The notes under the pieces are model-generated. The model was given only the letters and a program-made list of their open reading frames with translations. It was not told the origin of the DNA and did no database searches. A program made the translations under genes and the position numbers. Below, piece by piece: positions 8,336-16,439 of a stretch of 64,000 nt of DNA (the stretch's first letter is position 1; every line of letters starts with the position of its first letter). Origin of the DNA: Symbioplanes lichenis (lineage in GTDB: Bacteria > Actinomycetota > Actinomycetes > Mycobacteriales > Micromonosporaceae); assembly GCF_030709675.1 (NCBI RefSeq), contig NZ_JAUZQD010000009.1:62001-126000 (forward strand), read 5' to 3'.

Positions 8336-8728
8336 TCAGGCGGCCTGGGCGCCGGCGCCGCCGGTGCCCTCGGCCACGACCGCGGCCCGCGCGATCTCGA
8401 CGATCGCCGCGAACGAGGCGGCGTCGTTGACGGCCAGGTCGGCCAGGATCTTGCGGTCCACCTCGACCCCCGCGAGCTTGAGGCCCTGGATGAGGCGGTT
8501 GTAGGTCATGCCGTTGGCCCGGGCAGCCGCGTTGATGCGCGTGATCCACAGCTGGCGGAAGTCGCCCTTGCGGTCACGGCGGTCGCGGTAGCTGTACTGC
8601 ATCGAGTGCAGCACCTGCTCCTTGGCCTTGCGGTACAGGCGCGAGCGCTGACCGCGGTATCCGCTGGCGGTCTCCAGCAACGTGCGACGCTTCTTCTGGG
8701 CGTTCACTGCCCGCTTGACGCGTGCCAT
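8336..8728 (-). CDS. rplT: 50S ribosomal protein L20
   Basis: The 130-residue basic protein begins MARVKRAVNAQKKRRTLLE and contains the conserved YRDRRDRKGDFRQLWITRIN segment of L20, which binds 23S rRNA early in 50S assembly. The C-terminus has an extra Ala/Gly-rich tail (GTGGAGAQAA). It is the last gene of the infC-rpmI-rplT operon, 34 bp after rpmI with an AAGGAGAT ribosome-binding site. In other bacteria L20 represses this operon by binding its own mRNA; I cannot identify the binding site here. Confidence 0.97.
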   Translation of the reverse strand: MARVKRAVNAQKKRRTLLETASGYRGQRSRLYRKAKEQVLHSMQYSYRDRRDRKGDFRQLWITRINAAARANGMTYNRLIQGLKLAGVEVDRKILADLAVNDAASFAAIVEIARAAVVAEGTGGAGAQAA

Positions 8729-8762
8729 GTCAATCTCCTTACAGGGGAATCAGGGGCGCGCG

Positions 8763-8957
8763 TCAGCGGCCGAGGAGCTTCTTCACTCGCTTGGTGTCGG
8801 CCTTGGCCACTTCGACCGTTCCGGTCATCCGGCGGGTGACCTTGGAGGACTTGCCCTCCAGCAGGTGACGCTTGCCGGCCTGCTCCGTGCGGAGCTTTCC
8901 CTTGCCGGTGACCTTCACCCGCTTACCCATGCCGGTGTGGCTCTTCATCTTCGGCAC
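8763..8957 (-). CDS. rpmI: 50S ribosomal protein L35
   Basis: A 64-residue basic protein starting with GTG at 8957 (MPKMKSHTGMGKRVKVTGKG) and ending KRVKKLLGR, typical L35 in length and sequence. It is a structural component of the large ribosomal subunit. The ribosome-binding site is weak. A 10-bp GC hairpin lies in the 53-bp gap after infC and could influence expression of rpmI-rplT. Confidence 0.96.
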   Translation of the reverse strand: MPKMKSHTGMGKRVKVTGKGKLRTEQAGKRHLLEGKSSKVTRRMTGTVEVAKADTKRVKKLLGR

Positions 8958-8980
8958 TTGACGCCTACTCTCATCTCGTC

Positions 8981-9003
8981 CCCGGGGCCGGTGGCCCCGG
9001 GGG
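8981..9003 (-). promoter_or_regulatory. Strong hairpin between infC and rpmI
   Basis: CCCCGGGGCC (8981-8990) and GGCCCCGGGG (8994-9003) form a perfect 10-bp stem with a 3-nt loop, beginning 7 bp after the infC stop codon. It may act as a partial terminator, an RNA-processing or stability element, or a translational control site for rpmI. Confidence 0.5.
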
Positions 9004-9010
9004 CAACTAA

Positions 9011-9631
9011 CTACTCTGCCGAACTGTCCGCGGTTTCGGCCGCGGGAGCCGCCTCGCCCTCGCGCGGCTCGCGGCCCGCGGGCCGGGATGCCTCGACGGC
9101 GGCCGCCGCGGCCACCTTCGTGGCCCGGTGCGGGGCCAGGACCATGATCATGTTGCGGCCGTCCTGCTTGGGACTGGCCTCCACGAATCCGAGCTCCGAG
9201 ATCTCCTCGCTGAGCCGGCGCAGGAGCCGGAAACCCAGCTCCGGGCGGCTCTGCTCGCGACCGCGGAACATGATCGTCACCTTGACCTTGTCGCCCGCCT
9301 TGAGGAACCGCACCACGTGACCCTTCTTGGTCTCGTAGTCGTGCGGGTCGATCTTCGGCCGGAGCTTCATTTCCTTGATGACGGTCTGCTGCTGGTTCCG
9401 CCGCGACTCGCGTGCCTTCAGTGCGCTCTCGTACTTGAACTTGCCGAAGTCCATGAGCTTGCACACCGGCGGGCGCGCCATGGGCGCAACCTCGACCAGG
9501 TCCAGGTCGACGTCCGCGGCCAGCTGCAGGGCGCGCTCGAGCGGGACGATGCCCACCTGCTCACCCTCGGGGCCGACCAGACGGACTTCCCGTGCCCGGA
9601 TCTGCTCGTTGACGCGTGGTTCGACGCTGAT
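9011..9631 (-). CDS. infC: Translation initiation factor IF-3, ATC start codon
   Basis: The IF-3 N-terminal domain (VNEQIRAREVRLVGPEG), the linker helix and the C-terminal domain (VKVTIMFRGREQSRPELG) are all present, with an Ala/Glu-rich C-terminal tail. An ATG/GTG search would start at GTG 9556 and lose 25 conserved residues. The frame remains open upstream to ATC at 9631 (product M-SVEPRVNEQIR), with GAGGAGG at 9642-9636 just before it. Non-AUG starts of the AUU/AUC/AUA kind are known for infC and underlie its autoregulation. With ATC the product is 206 residues. IF-3 binds the 30S subunit and proofreads initiation codons. Confidence 0.93.
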   Translation of the reverse strand: MSVEPRVNEQIRAREVRLVGPEGEQVGIVPLERALQLAADVDLDLVEVAPMARPPVCKLMDFGKFKYESALKARESRRNQQQTVIKEMKLRPKIDPHDYETKKGHVVRFLKAGDKVKVTIMFRGREQSRPELGFRLLRRLSEEISELGFVEASPKQDGRNMIMVLAPHRATKVAAAAAVEASRPAGREPREGEAAPAAETADSSAE

Positions 9632-9933
9632 GGGGCCTCCTCAGAACGGGGACAAACTGTCTCTTACCAATGTCGGTCGGCCTCACGTCGGCCCTCATAC
9701 CACTGGGCGACGGGAAAGCAGAGAGCCCCGGCGTGCTGTGCGCATGCCAGGGCCCGCTCGACCGGTCATCGGCGCCCCGAATGAAGCGCTCACCCACCGC
9801 GGAACATTCCCGCGCGGGTTGACCGGACCCAGCCCCCGGAAGGGGAAGCGTGGGTGGGAACCAGCGGGCTCCTCTTTCGCGCCGGCCACTCGTGTGAGGG
9901 CAGGCGTGGTCGACTGCCGTACAGCTTATCAGC
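9632..9933 (-). promoter_or_regulatory. infC upstream region, no gene seen
   Basis: About 300 bp separates infC from the PH-domain gene. It contains no supported open frame. It should hold the promoter and leader of the infC-rpmI-rplT operon. A direct repeat GTCGGCC lies at about 9673-9694, and GACAAACTGTCTC nearby contains a short inverted repeat. I could not define a -10/-35 pair or a known ribosomal leader. Confidence 0.4.
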
Positions 9934-10389
9934 TCAGCTCGACGCCGCCGAATGAAGGGCCCGCAGCGTCCGCACGCCGTGCACCGCGTAGTCCTTGTCG
10001 GTCGCCTGCAACGCGTGCACCGGGACGGTCTCGTCGTCGTGCAGCTCCAGCATCGCCCAGGGCGAGTTGCGGTCGAAGCGCACGGCCCGCACCGCCGACC
10101 AGGGCAGCTCCACCCCGCCGATCACGTTGCGCACCTTGATGCCCTCCGCGGTGGCCCACACCCGGGGCCGGGCGAACGCCATGACGCCCAGCCCGATGAG
10201 CACCCCGAGCCCGATCATGGCGCCCTGGTCGCCCCGCTCGAACTGGCCGAAGCCGTCGCCCGTCGAGCCGTGCAGCCCGAAGCTGAGCACGGTGAACAGC
10301 ACCACCACGGCCACGGCCAGGATCGCCGTCACCCAGCGGATGCGCTGCGGGCGGAAGACTGCGGGGGCCTGAGTCGTCACGTCGACCAT
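9934..10389 (-). CDS. PH-domain-like membrane protein
   Basis: This 151-residue protein has two hydrophobic segments (about 20-38, VTAILAVAVVVLFTVLSFG; about 58-72, AMIGLGVLIGLGVMAF). A soluble bacterial PH-like domain follows, with RPRVWATAEGIKVRNVIGG...LPWSAVRAVRF and DYAVHGVRTLRAL. Such proteins are common beside hisG in actinobacteria, with unknown function. It starts 45 bp after the hisG stop codon and is probably cotranscribed with hisE-hisG. Confidence 0.8.
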   Translation of the reverse strand: MVDVTTQAPAVFRPQRIRWVTAILAVAVVVLFTVLSFGLHGSTGDGFGQFERGDQGAMIGLGVLIGLGVMAFARPRVWATAEGIKVRNVIGGVELPWSAVRAVRFDRNSPWAMLELHDDETVPVHALQATDKDYAVHGVRTLRALHSAASS

Positions 10390-10434
10390 GATGCTCCTTC
10401 GGGACCGGCGGTGGGCAGTCGGTGGCCGGCGGCG

Positions 10435-11271
10435 TCAGAGCCGGCAGTTGGCGATGTCGGTGACGAGGATCGCCCGGGCACCGATCTCGTAGAGCTCGTC
10501 CATGATGTGGTGCACGGCGGCCCGCTCGACCATGGCCTGGACCGCCACCCACCCCTCGCGGTGCAACGGCGACACGGTCGGGGACTCGATGCCGGGCGTC
10601 ACGGCGGTGGCGTGCTCGAGCAGGTCGGCGCGGACGTCGTACGCGAGCATGACATAGCTGCGCGCGACCAGGACGCCCTGCAGGCGGCGGAGCAGCTGGG
10701 AGACCCCGGCGCCGGCCTCGTCGCGGCCGATCAGGATCGCCGAGCTCTTGAGCAGCGGCTCCCCGACGGTCACCAGGCCGGCCTGGCGCAGGGTCGCGCC
10801 GGTCTCCACGACGTCGGCGATGATGTCGGCCACGCCGAGGCGGACCGCGTTCTCCACCGCGCCGTCGAGACGGACCACCTCGGCCTTGAGGTCGTTGGCG
10901 TCGAGGTAGCGCTGCACCACGCCCGGATAGGCGGTGGCGATGCGGCGGCCGCCGACGGTGAAGTCGTGCGCGCCGTCCGCCGGGACGGCCCAGCGGAAGG
11001 TCGCCCCGCCGAAGCTCAGGTCGAGCAGCTCGTGCGCCGGGACCCCGGAGTCGACGAGCAGGTCGCGGCCGGTGATGCCGAGATCAAGATCACCCGATCC
11101 GACGTACGTGGCGATGTCGCGCGGGCGCAGATAGAAGAACTCGACATTGTTGTCCTCGTCACGGCAGACGAGGTCCTTGGGGTCGGTGCGCTGGCGGTAG
11201 CCGGCGTCGCGCAGCATCTGGGCGGCCGGGGCGGACAGGGTTCCCTTGTTGGGAACGGCGATGCGCAACAT
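10435..11271 (-). CDS. hisG: ATP phosphoribosyltransferase
   Basis: The 278-residue enzyme begins MLRIAVPNKGTLSAPA and carries ITGRDLLVDSG, the PRPP-binding loop ADIIADVVETGATLRQ (about 167-182) and a C-terminal regulatory domain (WVAVQAMVERAAVHHIMDEL). It is the long, feedback-inhibitable form. It catalyses the first step of histidine synthesis, joining ATP and PRPP. It lies 42 bp downstream of hisE in the same direction. Confidence 0.96.
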   Translation of the reverse strand: MLRIAVPNKGTLSAPAAQMLRDAGYRQRTDPKDLVCRDEDNNVEFFYLRPRDIATYVGSGDLDLGITGRDLLVDSGVPAHELLDLSFGGATFRWAVPADGAHDFTVGGRRIATAYPGVVQRYLDANDLKAEVVRLDGAVENAVRLGVADIIADVVETGATLRQAGLVTVGEPLLKSSAILIGRDEAGAGVSQLLRRLQGVLVARSYVMLAYDVRADLLEHATAVTPGIESPTVSPLHREGWVAVQAMVERAAVHHIMDELYEIGARAILVTDIANCRL

Positions 11272-11313
11272 TGACGTGCTCCTTGGTCAGAACCAGACGG
11301 GACGGAGGGCACG

Positions 11314-11577
11314 TCATAGATGTCGGTACACGTCCTCGAGCGTCAGACCGGAGGCGATCATCAGGCATTGTGCCTGGTAGAGCAGCTGGGAGAGCTCCTC
11401 GGCGGTGCGCTCGGCGCCCTCGTGCTCGGCCGCCATCCAGGACTCGGCCGCCTCCTCGACGACCTTCTTGCCGATGAAGTGCACGCCCTTGTCCAGCGCG
11501 GCGACGGTGCCCGAGCCCTCGGGCCGCTCCACCGCCTTCGCCGACAGCTCGGCGAACAACTCTTCGAACGTCTTCAC
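11314..11577 (-). CDS. hisE: Phosphoribosyl-ATP pyrophosphatase
   Basis: An 87-residue all-helical MazG-like protein. It starts at GTG 11577 (MKTFEELFAELSAKAVERP) and contains KKVVEEAAESWMAAEHEG and EELSQLLYQAQCLMIASGL, the metal-binding Glu helices of HisE. It hydrolyses phosphoribosyl-ATP, the second step of histidine synthesis. Longer frame upstream crosses the divergent ABC transporter gene and is not used. Its start lies 79 bp from the divergent solute-binding protein gene. Confidence 0.94.
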   Translation of the reverse strand: MKTFEELFAELSAKAVERPEGSGTVAALDKGVHFIGKKVVEEAAESWMAAEHEGAERTAEELSQLLYQAQCLMIASGLTLEDVYRHL

Positions 11578-11643
11578 GGGGTGCGATTGTTGCAGCTCAT
11601 TACGGGGTGGCAACGGAGGACCCCTCTCCGTCCCACCTTCGCC

Positions 11644-11649
11644 TACAGT
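11644..11649 (+). promoter_or_regulatory. -10 element of the ABC operon, probably leaderless
   Basis: TACAGT ends 7 bp before the ATG at 11657, with no ribosome-binding site between them. This is the spacing expected for a leaderless transcript, as for the TetR gene at 3122. Confidence 0.45.
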
Positions 11650-11656
11650 TCCGGGC

Positions 11657-12532
11657 ATGGTCAGCAGAAATACCCTCGCCGCGCTGGGCAGCGCGACCGT
11701 GCTCCTCACCTCCCTCGCCGCGTGTGCGCCCGCCGACGAGAACGACTCCCCCGCCGCCGGCGGCTCCGCCTCCGCGTCGAGCTCCGCCTGTGCGCCCGGC
11801 GCGCTCGACACCCTCGCCGCCGGCAAGCTGACGATCGGGACGGACACCCCGGCGTACGAGCCGTGGTTCAGCGACAACAAGCCGGCCAACGGCAAGGGCT
11901 TCGAGTCCGCCGTCGCCTACGCGGTCGCCGAGCGCCTGGGCTACCCGGCCGCCGAGGTGGTCTGGACGAACGTCGGGTTCAACAACGCGATCGCCCCGGG
12001 CCCCAAGACGTTCGACTTCGACGTCAACCAGTTCTCGATCACCGCCGACCGCAAGAAGGCGGTCGACTTCTCGTCGCCGTACTACCTCGTCCGCCAGACC
12101 GTCATCACCACCAAGGGCTCGAAGATCGCGTCGGCGAAGTCACTGGCGGAGCTCCAGGGCGCCAAGCTCGGCGCGCAGGTCGGGACCACGAGCTATCAGG
12201 CGGTCACCGACATCATCAAGCCGGCCGCCAAGCCGCAGGTCTACAACAACAACGACGACGCCAAGGCCGCGCTGGAGAACGGCTCCGTCGACGGCATCGT
12301 CGTGGACCTGCCGACGGCGTTCTACATGACGGCGGCCGAGCTCGACAACGGCGTCATCGTGGGCCAGCTGCCCCAGGTGGGCGTACCCGAGCAGTTCGGT
12401 CTGGTTCTTGATCTGGGGTCGAAGCTGACGCCGTGCGTGAGCGGCGCCGTCGACCAGCTGCGTCAGGACGGCACCCTCGCGGAGCTGGAGAAGACCTGGC
12501 TGACCAGCGGTGGAGCGCCTGAGCTTTCGTGA
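11657..12532 (+). CDS. Amino-acid ABC transporter substrate-binding lipoprotein
   Basis: The 291-residue precursor has a lipoprotein signal peptide with a lipobox around LAAC and the lipid-anchored cysteine at residue 23. The mature part is a family 3 solute-binding protein: KLTIGTDTPAYEPW, KGFESAVAYAVAERLGY, FDVNQFSITADRKKAVDFSSPYYL, GAQVGTTSY and DGIVVDLPTAFY. It should capture a polar or charged amino acid for the permease and ATPase encoded next. Placement by hisE-hisG raises histidine as a candidate substrate, but that is only context. Confidence 0.92.
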   Translation: MVSRNTLAALGSATVLLTSLAACAPADENDSPAAGGSASASSSACAPGALDTLAAGKLTIGTDTPAYEPWFSDNKPANGKGFESAVAYAVAERLGYPAAEVVWTNVGFNNAIAPGPKTFDFDVNQFSITADRKKAVDFSSPYYLVRQTVITTKGSKIASAKSLAELQGAKLGAQVGTTSYQAVTDIIKPAAKPQVYNNNDDAKAALENGSVDGIVVDLPTAFYMTAAELDNGVIVGQLPQVGVPEQFGLVLDLGSKLTPCVSGAVDQLRQDGTLAELEKTWLTSGGAPELS

Positions 12533-13371
12533 GCGCGTTTCAACCGAGTGAGATTCAGCTCGGGCGGATCGCCTACCGGAGACGGCAGACGGTCCGCTCG
12601 GTGCTGCTGGCCGCGGCCTCGACCGCGGTGGTCGGCGTCGTCCTCGTGCTCGGCGTCACGGGGGCGCCCGGCTGGGAACGCGTCAAGCGGTCGTTCTTCG
12701 ACGGCTCGATCGCCCGCGAGTACCTCCCCGACATCCTCGAGGGCCTCTGGCTCAACCTGCGCCTGCTGGTCGTCTGCACCCTCGCGGCGCTGGCGCTGGG
12801 ACTGCTCATCGCGGTCGCGCGGACGCTGCGGGGCGCGGTCTTCTTCCCGGTACGGGCGCTGGCCACCGGATACACGTACGCGTTCCGCGGCCTCCCGCTG
12901 ATCATCGTCCTGTACGTCTTCACGCTGGGCGTCCCGGGACTGCGGCTGGAGGGCATGCCGAGCGTGCTCGTGCTGGGCGGGGCGGCGCTGGTGATCGTGT
13001 ACGGCGCCTACCTGGCCGAGGTGTTCCGGGCCGGCATCGAGTCGGTGCACCCGTCGCAGCTCGCCGCGGCCCGGTCGCTCGGGCTCACGTACCGGCAGAC
13101 CATGCGGCACGTGGTGCTCCCGCAGGCGGTCCGCCGGGTCACGCCGCCGCTGCTCAACGACGTCGTCGCGCTGCAGAAGGACGTGGGCCTGGTGTCGCTC
13201 GCCGGCCCCATCGACGCCGTACGCGCCGCGCAGATCGCCACCGCGCAGGACGCCAACTTCACGCCGTACATCGTGGCCGGGGTGCTCTTCGTGCTCCTCG
13301 CCCTGCCGCTCATCGGCGTCACCGACTGGGTGACCCTGCGGGCGGCCCGTCGCCAGTCAGCGGGGTTCTGA
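12529..13371 (+). CDS. Amino-acid ABC transporter permease
   Basis: A 280-residue HisM/GlnP-like inner-membrane permease with about five hydrophobic helices. The EAA loop (EVFRAGIESVHPSQLAAARSLGL followed by LPQAVRRVTPPLLND, about residues 165-210) docks on the ATPase. The GTG start overlaps the binding-protein stop codon (GTGA). A single permease gene is present, so a homodimeric channel is likely. Confidence 0.93.
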   Translation: MSAFQPSEIQLGRIAYRRRQTVRSVLLAAASTAVVGVVLVLGVTGAPGWERVKRSFFDGSIAREYLPDILEGLWLNLRLLVVCTLAALALGLLIAVARTLRGAVFFPVRALATGYTYAFRGLPLIIVLYVFTLGVPGLRLEGMPSVLVLGGAALVIVYGAYLAEVFRAGIESVHPSQLAAARSLGLTYRQTMRHVVLPQAVRRVTPPLLNDVVALQKDVGLVSLAGPIDAVRAAQIATAQDANFTPYIVAGVLFVLLALPLIGVTDWVTLRAARRQSAGF

Positions 13372-14108
13372 TGCTTGACGTCGCGCACTTGCGCAAGACA
13401 TTCGGGACTTCCGTGGTGCTCGACGATCTGTCGCTCTCCGTGGACGAGCACGAGGTCGTCGCGCTCATCGGGGCGTCCGGATCGGGCAAGTCGACCCTGT
13501 TGCGCTGTGTCAACCTGCTCGAGGGCATCGACGACGGGGTGATCCGGCTCGACGGCGAGGACATCACCGATCCGCGCGCCGACCCCGACGTGGTGCGGCG
13601 GCGGATCGGGATGGTCTTCCAGTCGTACAACCTCTTCCCGCACATGACCGTGCTCCGCAACATCACGCTCGCCCCGTCGAAGGTGCACAAGCGGGACGCG
13701 CGGGAGATCGAGGAGCAGGCCATGGAGTGGCTGCGCCGGGTCGGGCTCGAGGACAAGGCCTCCTCGTACCCGGACCGGCTCTCCGGCGGGCAGCAGCAGC
13801 GCGTGGCGATCGTGCGCGCGCTGGTCAACAGCCCGCGGCTGCTGCTGCTGGACGAGGTCACGTCGGCCCTCGACCCGGAGCTGGTCGGCGAGGTGCTCAC
13901 GATGATCCGCGGGCTCAAGGACGAGGGCATGACGATGGTGCTGGCGACGCACGAGATGGGCTTCGCCAAGCAGGTCGCCGATCGCGTCGTCTTCCTCGAC
14001 GGCGGGCGGGTCCTCGAATCCGGGCCGCCCGCGCAGGTGCTGGGTGACCCGGTCGAGGCCCGCACCCGGCAGTTCCTCGCCCGCATCATCGAGGCGGGGC
14101 GGTTGTAG
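13371..14108 (+). CDS. Amino-acid ABC transporter ATP-binding protein
   Basis: The 245-residue ATPase has all ABC motifs: Walker A GASGSGKST (about 36-44), Q-loop VFQSYNLFPHMTV, signature LSGGQQQRVAIVRAL, Walker B LLLLDEVTSALDPE and the switch histidine in LATHEMGF. It belongs to the polar amino-acid family (GlnQ/HisP-like). The ATG shares one base with the permease stop. The gene ends 4 bp from the convergent ribH with no clear terminator between. Confidence 0.94.
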   Translation: MLDVAHLRKTFGTSVVLDDLSLSVDEHEVVALIGASGSGKSTLLRCVNLLEGIDDGVIRLDGEDITDPRADPDVVRRRIGMVFQSYNLFPHMTVLRNITLAPSKVHKRDAREIEEQAMEWLRRVGLEDKASSYPDRLSGGQQQRVAIVRALVNSPRLLLLDEVTSALDPELVGEVLTMIRGLKDEGMTMVLATHEMGFAKQVADRVVFLDGGRVLESGPPAQVLGDPVEARTRQFLARIIEAGRL

Positions 14109-14112
14109 GCCG

Positions 14113-14583
14113 CTACTTGTTGATCTCCCGGATGGCCAGCACGGCGTCGAGGACGGCGACCGTGCTCTGCCAGCCCTTGTCCTCGATCGAGTCCTCCAGG
14201 CCCGCCCGGTCGCGCGCCTGGCCGAGGCTGTCCACGGTCAGCACCCCGTGCGCCACCGGCGTCTGCTCGTCGAGGGCGACCCGGGTCAGGCCCGCGGTGA
14301 CCGCGTCGCAGACGTACTCGAAGTGCTTCGTCTCGCCCCGGATGACCACGCCCAGCGCCACCACGGCGTCGCACTTCCTGGCCAGGGCCTGGGCGACGAT
14401 CGGCAGCTCGACCGAGCCGGCCACGCGCGCGGTGATCACCTCGGCGCCGCACGCCTTGGCCGCGGCCCGCGCACGGTCGACCATGTGGTCCACCAGGTCG
14501 TTGTGCCAGCGCGAGCCGACGATGCCGACGGTGAGCCCGGCCGCGTCGACCGTCTCCATGTGCGGATCCCCGAAACCAGCCAT
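14113..14583 (-). CDS. ribH: 6,7-dimethyl-8-ribityllumazine synthase
   Basis: The 156-residue protein shows the lumazine synthase core: VGIVGSRWHNDLVDHMVDRA, PGSVELP-like VAGSVELPIVAQAL, and VVALGVVIRGETKHFEYVCD with the catalytic His region. It condenses the pyrimidine product of RibD with the DHBP product of RibBA. It is last in the rib operon, 60 bp after ribBA. Confidence 0.95.
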   Translation of the reverse strand: MAGFGDPHMETVDAAGLTVGIVGSRWHNDLVDHMVDRARAAAKACGAEVITARVAGSVELPIVAQALARKCDAVVALGVVIRGETKHFEYVCDAVTAGLTRVALDEQTPVAHGVLTVDSLGQARDRAGLEDSIEDKGWQSTVAVLDAVLAIREINK

Positions 14584-14643
14584 GTTGCCCCCTTTGTCAT
14601 AAGCAGTATCAGCCCCGGGTCCTGGTCAGGTGGCCCATCCGGG

Positions 14644-15846
14644 TCAGCCCAGGGCCTCGAACAGGTGGCCCATCCGGTCGCGCTTGGTGCGCAGGTAGCG
14701 GACGTTCTCCGGGTGCAGCCGGACGGGCAGCGCCTCCCGGCCGGTGACCGTCAGGCCGTAGCCCTCCAGCCCCGCGCGCTTGGCCGGATTGTTGGTGAGC
14801 AGGCGCATCGAGCGGATCCCGAGGTCGTACAGGATCTGGGCGCCGATGCCGTAGTCGCGGGCGTCCGCCGGCAGCCCCAGCTCGAGGTTGGCGTCGACGG
14901 TGTCCAGACCGCGGTCCTGCAGCTGGTAGGCCTGCAGCTTGTGCAGCAGCCCGATCCCGCGGCCCTCGTGCCCGCGCATGTAGAGCACCACCCCGCGCCC
15001 GGCCGCGGCGACCCGTTCGAGGGCGGCCTCCAGCTGCGGGCCGCAGTCGCAGCGCACCGAGCTGAAAACGTCCCCGGTCAGGCACTCCGAGTGCACCCGG
15101 ACCAGCACGTCCTCGCCGTCCGTCAGGTCGCCGTGGACCAGGGCGACATGCTCGCCGCCGTCCGTGATCGACCGGTAGCCGACGGCCGTGAACTCGCCGT
15201 GATCGGTGGGCAGCCGCGTCTCGACGACCCGCTCGACCAGCGACTCGTGATGCCGCCGGTACGCGATGAGCTGCTCGATGCTGATCAGCGCCAGGTCGTG
15301 CTCGGCGGCGAAGGTTTGTAATTGTGCGCCGCGCATCATCGTGCCGTCGTCATTGATCATCTCGCAGAGGACGCCGGCGGGACGGAGACCGGCGAGCGTG
15401 GCGAGGTCGATGGCGGCCTCGGTGTGCCCGGGGCGGCGCAGCACTCCCCCGGCCTTCGCGCGCAACGGCACCACGTGCCCGGGGCGGGACAGGTCGGCGG
15501 GCTGGGTGTCCGCCCCGGCGAGCAGGCGGATGGTGTGGGCCCGGTCGGCCGCGGAGATGCCGGTGGCGATGCCTTCCCGGGCGTCGACCGTGACCGCGTA
15601 CGCCGTCCCGCGCGCGTCCTGGTTCGTGTGGAACATGGGCGGCAGGTCGAGCCGGTCGGCCTCGGACTCGGTCAGCGGCACGCAGACGTAGCCGGAGGTG
15701 TAGCGGACCATGAACGCCACCAGCTCGGGCGTCGCCATCTCGGCCGCGAAGATGAGGTCGCCCTCGTTCTCCCGGTCCTCGTCGTCCACCACGACGACGG
15801 CCTTCCCCGCCGCGATGTCCTCGATCGCGCGCTCGACGGTGTTCAC
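14644..15846 (-). CDS. ribBA: Bifunctional DHBP synthase / GTP cyclohydrolase II
   Basis: The 400-residue fusion starts at GTG 15846. The N-terminal RibB half has the metal and substrate motif VVDDEDRENEGDLIFAAE (about 22-39). The C-terminal RibA half has the zinc cysteines HSECLTGDVFSSVRCDCGPQ (about 254-273) and RGHEGRGIGLLHKL. It supplies both branches of riboflavin synthesis. The start overlaps the ribE stop by 4 bp, showing coupling. An upstream frame extension lies within ribE and is not used. Confidence 0.96.
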   Translation of the reverse strand: MNTVERAIEDIAAGKAVVVVDDEDRENEGDLIFAAEMATPELVAFMVRYTSGYVCVPLTESEADRLDLPPMFHTNQDARGTAYAVTVDAREGIATGISAADRAHTIRLLAGADTQPADLSRPGHVVPLRAKAGGVLRRPGHTEAAIDLATLAGLRPAGVLCEMINDDGTMMRGAQLQTFAAEHDLALISIEQLIAYRRHHESLVERVVETRLPTDHGEFTAVGYRSITDGGEHVALVHGDLTDGEDVLVRVHSECLTGDVFSSVRCDCGPQLEAALERVAAAGRGVVLYMRGHEGRGIGLLHKLQAYQLQDRGLDTVDANLELGLPADARDYGIGAQILYDLGIRSMRLLTNNPAKRAGLEGYGLTVTGREALPVRLHPENVRYLRTKRDRMGHLFEALG

Positions 15847-16439
15847 GACCGCTCCCCCAGCATCTTCTCGACGTACTTGGCGATGACGTCGACCTCGAGG
15901 TTGACCGGGTCGCCGGCCTGCTTCGAGCCGAGCACGGTCAGCTTGAGCGTCGTCGGGATCAGGCCCACGCTGAACGTGTCGTCCGTGACCGCCATGACCG
16001 TCAGCGAGACGCCGTCGACCGTGATCGAGCCCTTCTCGACGACGTACTTCGACAATTCGGGCGGGAGGGTGAAGGTGACAACCTCCCACTCGCCTTCCTG
16101 CGAGCGACCCTTGACGGCAGCGACCCCGTCGACGTGACCCTGCACGAGGTGGCCGCCCAGGCGCGACCCCACCGTGGCGGCACGCTCCAGGTTGACCGGG
16201 GAGCCCACGGCGAGGGCGCCGAGGGAGGAGCGGCGCAGCGTCTCCCCCATCACGTCGGCCGTGAACACCCCGTCCTCGTTGTCGATGACGGTCAGGCAGA
16301 CGCCGTTGACGGCGATCGAGTCGCCGTGCCCGGCGTCGCCGGTGACGAGCGGGCCGCGGACGGCCAGCACCGCGGCGTCCCCGCCCGCGTCGGTGAGCCG
16401 GACGACCTCGCCCAGCTCCTCCACGATCCCGGTGAACAT
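15843..16439 (-). CDS. ribE: Riboflavin synthase alpha chain
   Basis: A 198-residue protein made of two homologous lumazine-binding barrels: MFTGIVEELGEVVRL with NGVCLTVID in the first and GHLVQGHVDGVAAV with DGVSLTVMAV in the second. It dismutates two lumazine molecules to riboflavin. The start codon shares one base with the ribD stop; the end overlaps ribBA. Confidence 0.95.
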   Translation of the reverse strand: MFTGIVEELGEVVRLTDAGGDAAVLAVRGPLVTGDAGHGDSIAVNGVCLTVIDNEDGVFTADVMGETLRRSSLGALAVGSPVNLERAATVGSRLGGHLVQGHVDGVAAVKGRSQEGEWEVVTFTLPPELSKYVVEKGSITVDGVSLTVMAVTDDTFSVGLIPTTLKLTVLGSKQAGDPVNLEVDVIAKYVEKMLGERS

